Assembly: GCF_946477055.1 (NCBI RefSeq)
Contig: NZ_CAMKXG010000113.1
Location: forward strand, 1 to 10,650
DNA length: 10,650 bases
Direction: 5' to 3'
From: Lonsdalea britannica
GTDB taxonomy: Bacteria; Pseudomonadota; Gammaproteobacteria; Enterobacterales; Enterobacteriaceae
The notes under the pieces were generated by a model. The model saw only the letters and a program-made list of their open reading frames with translations, searched no databases and was not told the origin of the DNA. The position numbers and the translations under genes were made by a program. Each line of letters begins with the position of its first letter. Position 1 is the first letter of the stretch. This document shows, piece by piece, positions 8,075 to 10,650 of the stretch.

Positions 8075-8092
8075 GGGGGCGCTTGCGCCCCC
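8075..8092 (+). promoter_or_regulatory. GC-rich hairpin directly upstream of vasL
   Basis: A perfect 8-bp inverted repeat GGGGGCGC / GCGCCCCC around TT, which can equally be drawn as 7 bp closed by a CUUG tetraloop. It fills most of the 30-nt gap between vasK and vasL and ends 5 nt before the vasL ATG. No T-run follows on either strand, so it does not look like a classical intrinsic terminator. The purine-rich GAGGGGG (8073-8079), the only Shine-Dalgarno-like stretch here, is largely buried in the left arm. Possible roles are tuning of vasL translation, 3' end protection of vasK mRNA, or partial attenuation; the sequence alone does not separate these. Confidence 0.7.
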
Positions 8093-8097
8093 GTTAA

Positions 8098-9528
8098 ATG
8101 GATTTCATCACTATGCAAGACGCACAGCAGGCTTTGACGGTCGGTCGCGATCCGCGAATGCTGCCCGAATACGAAACTTTACGCATTGAAATCAACAAGC
8201 TGAGCCACGCCTCCCGGCCGGAAGTCGACTGGGCATTAATCCATCGAATGGCGGGCATCATTTTTGAGAAGCACGGCGTGGATTTGCAGACCGCCGTGTA
8301 TTTCGTCCTCGCGCGGTCACGGTTACAGGGGCTGAATGGCTTTACCGAAGGCTGCGAGTTTCTCGCCAACTTGATCGTGACCCAGTGGGACAACTTCTGG
8401 CCGCCGGCGCATCAGGATCGCGCGCGTATCGAAATGATCGACTGGTTTATCGCCCGCGTCAGCGATGTGATCCGGGGTTATGCCATCAGTCAGGAAGATC
8501 GTCGGTTGATTTATCGCTGCGAACGTTCGCTACAGCTGATCAGCGAGAAGCTGCACAACGTCGGCCTGAGCCGCGTGCCTCGTATCGAAAATCTGGTTCA
8601 CTTTATCGAAGGCTATACCCATCTGTTCGATGAGACGGAGATCGTGATCGTCTCCGACGATCAGGAGATCAGAAAGCAGGACATGCAGATCCCGCCGATG
8701 GTGTATTTCAAGTCGGACGGCGCTGCCTCGACGAGCGCGGGCGATCAGCAGGCGCTGCCGACCGGCAGCATTCTGGTCGGCAGAGAAAAAGGCGAGGTCA
8801 AACCAACCGTGCTGAAGATCGAGGCGCGCCGCAAGCATAAACCGGCGTGGTTCTGGTTTGCCTGCGGGCTGCTGAGCTGCGCGCTGCCCGTCGCAGCGGT
8901 CTTCGGCTGGCACGTGATGCAGGAGCGTAAAAACGCCGCGGTCGAGCTGCTGATGCAGCCTGCTCAGGCGTTGCCGAACATCCTCGATTACAACGATATC
9001 CGCCAGGTGCGTATCTCGCTGGGCGAGCAGACGCTGCAGGGGATGGAAGGCCGTGTGATCGCGCGCTATCAGGCGCAGCTGGATCAGATCAAACACGCCT
9101 CGCCGCTCTCGGTCTATCAGTACGGCGAGAACCTGAAGAACTCGCTGCAGATGCTTTATCCCGACTCGCTGGCCGTCAAAGAGATGGGGCGTCAGTGGCA
9201 AGAGTCGCTGACGCAGCGTCAGGATGTCCCGGTGTCGTCACCCGCCTATCTGGATGCTCAGGCTCGCGTGGACGGCATGCTGAAGCAGCTGCAGGAACTG
9301 GAGCAACAGCGTAAAACGGTCAGCATCTCCTACCTGAAATCCCAATTTTACGAGATCCAAAAAAACCTGCTCTCCGGCACGCCGTTCACCCTGAGGCTGA
9401 AACAGCTGGAAACCCAGAAAGCGGAACGAGGCACGGTCAATCCCGGCGAACTGGAGCGGATGGAAAATGAGCTGGATGCGCTGAGTATCCGACTCTTCAA
9501 ACTCAAGCAGAAAAATACGGGCAGCTGA
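8098..9528 (+). CDS. vasL: VasL, membrane-anchored TssA-like T6SS protein (ImpA_N domain)
   Basis: A 476-aa protein. The first ~130 residues carry an ImpA_N domain, with VGRDPRMLPEYE near residues 15-26 and a characteristic QWDNFWPP at about 97-104, the signature of TssA relatives. A variable linker (about 190-245) leads to one membrane helix at about 250-271, rich in aromatic residues and preceded by RRKHK, so the N-terminal domain is expected in the cytoplasm. The C-terminal ~200 residues are helical and coiled-coil-like and would then lie in the periplasm. It corresponds by order and architecture to VCA0121 of Vibrio cholerae, a TssA-like protein thought to act at the distal, membrane end of the sheath (TagA-like role); that function is inferred. 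The ATG at 8098 has no Shine-Dalgarno in the normal window, and a second in-frame ATG at 8113 is no better supported. A hairpin sits immediately upstream. Confidence 0.9.
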   Translation: MDFITMQDAQQALTVGRDPRMLPEYETLRIEINKLSHASRPEVDWALIHRMAGIIFEKHGVDLQTAVYFVLARSRLQGLNGFTEGCEFLANLIVTQWDNFWPPAHQDRARIEMIDWFIARVSDVIRGYAISQEDRRLIYRCERSLQLISEKLHNVGLSRVPRIENLVHFIEGYTHLFDETEIVIVSDDQEIRKQDMQIPPMVYFKSDGAASTSAGDQQALPTGSILVGREKGEVKPTVLKIEARRKHKPAWFWFACGLLSCALPVAAVFGWHVMQERKNAAVELLMQPAQALPNILDYNDIRQVRISLGEQTLQGMEGRVIARYQAQLDQIKHASPLSVYQYGENLKNSLQMLYPDSLAVKEMGRQWQESLTQRQDVPVSSPAYLDAQARVDGMLKQLQELEQQRKTVSISYLKSQFYEIQKNLLSGTPFTLRLKQLETQKAERGTVNPGELERMENELDALSIRLFKLKQKNTGS

Positions 9529-9611
9529 CGGCCCACAGGCATTGAGGCCGCGTCTCTTGCGTACCGTGTGGCGGACGCCGGGCGCGGCGATCTATTGACG
9601 GTAAAAGCGAA
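9529..9611 (+). other. Spacer between vasL and the Sel1-repeat gene
   Basis: This 83-nt stretch is the longest gap in the window. It holds a weak 5-bp hairpin CGCCG-GGCG-CGGCG (9576-9589) without a following T-run, and a TTGACG (9595-9600) that resembles a -35 hexamer but has no matching -10 element ahead of the start codon. I see no clear promoter, terminator or ribosome binding site; GGTAAAAGCGA just before the start is purine-rich but a poor Shine-Dalgarno. The downstream gene may be read from the T6SS transcript. Confidence 0.4.
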
Positions 9612-10650
9612 ATGATGATGCGTAAAACAGCGGTTCTACTCCTGACGGCAGGGTGTCTTACGGCGTGCGGCACCCCGGTGTCGTCGCTGTCCGAGCAAGA
9701 CCTGACGCGCGTCGCCTCCGAGGGCAACGGGACGGCGCAATATCAGCTGGCGAGACGACTGGCCGCCAAACCGGATTATCCGGCCGCGATGCGCTGGATG
9801 CAGAAAGCGGCGGAGCAGGAGGGGAGACTGAGCGCGAGCAGCGACCTGCGCGGGACGGCGGCGCTACAGGTTGCCGACTGGTATCAGCAAGGACTGGGCG
9901 AACCCAAAAACATGCCGTTGGCCGAACGCTGGTGGCACAAATCGGCGTATTTCGGCAATAGCGAAGCCAACTATCGTCTGGGGATGCAGTGCAAATTACG
10001 GCATCAAAACAAGCTGGCGCCGGAGTGTATGGACGAGTTTGAAGCGGCCGCCGGTAAGCGTCATGCGGGCGCTCAGCTTGAGATGGCGGAGTGGTACGCG
10101 GCGCATCCGGACTCCGCCAAAGAGGCGATCCGCTGGTTCGAACGTTCGGCCGAACAGGGCAACCGAGACGCGCAGTATCAGCTGGCGCAACGCTATGAGA
10201 AAGGGCAGGGCGTGACGCAGCGTAGCGATATGGCCGAACGCGGGTATTACAAGGCGGCGCAGGCAGGACAGCCACAGGCGCAGTGCTGGATGGCGCAACA
10301 CACGCAAGGCCAGGAGTCGATCGAGTGGTATCGCAAGTCCGCGGAGGGCGGCGAACCGCAGGCTCAGCTGTGGCTGGGCATGGCGTATTTGACCGGCGAT
10401 AAATTGCCGCTTGATAAAGCGCGGGGCGAAACGTTGCTGCAAAAGGCGGCGGCGGGCGGCTCGGCGGAAGCCAACTACCAGCTTGGCGTTTTGTCGCCGA
10501 ATGCGGACCAGAAAGTGAAGTACTTCCAGATCGCCTCGTCTAAAGGTTTCCTAAAAGCGCAGTATGAGCTGGGTCTTTACTACCAGCAGTCGGGGGATCT
10601 TGTGCATGCTCGCGCCGAATTCGCTAAAGCGGCGGCGCAGGGCGACGTAC
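9612..10650 (+). CDS. Sel1-repeat lipoprotein, 3' end beyond the window
   Basis: The frame is open from the ATG at 9612 to the last base, giving at least 346 residues. The N-terminus is a lipoprotein signal: basic n-region (RK), a short hydrophobic core, then two possible lipoboxes, TAGC (cysteine 15) and the better LTAC (cysteine 19). Glycine after cysteine 19, not aspartate, favours outer-membrane sorting. The rest is a solenoid of about nine Sel1-like repeats of roughly 28-38 residues, recognisable by A-x-Y-x-L-(G/A) and (K/R)-(A/S)-A-x-x-G elements, for example AQYQLAQRYEKGQG and WYRKSAEGG; a tenth begins at the edge. Sel1 repeats mediate protein-protein binding. Starts at 9615 or 9618 are equally possible. 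Its place at the end of a T6SS operon suggests either an immunity protein or an envelope scaffold; neither is proven by the sequence. Confidence 0.88.
   Translation, partial: MMMRKTAVLLLTAGCLTACGTPVSSLSEQDLTRVASEGNGTAQYQLARRLAAKPDYPAAMRWMQKAAEQEGRLSASSDLRGTAALQVADWYQQGLGEPKNMPLAERWWHKSAYFGNSEANYRLGMQCKLRHQNKLAPECMDEFEAAAGKRHAGAQLEMAEWYAAHPDSAKEAIRWFERSAEQGNRDAQYQLAQRYEKGQGVTQRSDMAERGYYKAAQAGQPQAQCWMAQHTQGQESIEWYRKSAEGGEPQAQLWLGMAYLTGDKLPLDKARGETLLQKAAAGGSAEANYQLGVLSPNADQKVKYFQIASSKGFLKAQYELGLYYQQSGDLVHARAEFAKAAAQGDV

Noticed and set aside
8075..8092. Intrinsic terminator after vasK
   Set aside because: The stem is strong, but no T-run follows on either strand and vasL starts 5 nt later in the same operon. 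It is kept as a possible translational or mRNA-stability element instead.
8911..8926. TGGCACG followed by ATGCA, resembling a -24/-12 element
   Set aside because: The TGC lies 2 nt too close to the GG for sigma-54 and the bases encode the membrane helix of VasL.
9547..9588. Inverted repeat GCCGCG ... CGCGGC with a 30-nt loop
   Set aside because: Six-base GC-only arms at that distance are expected by chance in this composition.
9595..9600. TTGACG as a -35 box for the Sel1 gene
   Set aside because: A -10 at normal spacing would fall inside the coding sequence, past all three candidate ATG codons, and no TATAAT-like hexamer is seen there.
9658..10275. A 205-codon open frame on the - strand opposite the Sel1 gene
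   Set aside because: Its product is rich in Pro/Arg/Ser without a domain, while the + strand frame has a lipoprotein signal and regular Sel1 repeats.

Overview
The window is the middle-to-late part of a type VI secretion system (T6SS) gene cluster of the Vibrio-type 'vas' layout. All genes lie on the + strand and read in one direction. In order they are: the C-terminal part of the sheath-recycling ATPase ClpV (TssH), the sigma-54 activator VasH, the small exported protein VasI, the TssA-family protein VasJ, the inner-membrane complex protein VasK (TssM/IcmF), the membrane-anchored TssA-like protein VasL, and a Sel1-repeat lipoprotein that runs off the right edge. The first four junctions are very tight (2 nt, a 1-nt overlap, 11 nt, 24 nt). 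They loosen to 30 nt before vasL and 83 nt before the Sel1 gene. No convincing promoter or intrinsic terminator is visible, so the window probably lies inside one long transcription unit.

The gene order clpV-vasH-vasI-vasJ-vasK-vasL, the GC-rich sequence (high, not counted exactly), the preference for CTG leucine codons and the scarcity of AGA/AGG suggest a gammaproteobacterium. The Enterobacterales are most likely (a Dickeya-, Brenneria- or Serratia-like relative), but this is inferred from style and not proven.

How the parts should work together, from knowledge of these families: VasK with its partners forms the trans-envelope channel. VasJ (TssA) helps prime and extend the tail sheath. 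VasL, a TssA-like protein with a membrane anchor, probably acts at the membrane end of the sheath. ClpV disassembles the contracted sheath. VasH activates sigma-54 promoters of hcp/vgrG-type T6SS genes. VasI is an accessory secreted or periplasmic protein of unclear role. The Sel1-repeat lipoprotein is the accessory element: it could be a periplasmic immunity protein for a membrane-attacking effector, or an envelope scaffold.

Most of the window is ordinary T6SS sequence. The points worth a second look are: compact hairpins directly in front of the vasK and vasL start codons, which overlap or displace their Shine-Dalgarno sequences; the Sel1 lipoprotein; a GAFSGA variant of the GAFTGA loop in VasH; and a diverged G3-type motif in VasK. 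I found no CRISPR array, tRNA, rRNA, insertion sequence or other mobile element, and no strong sign of a wholly new system.
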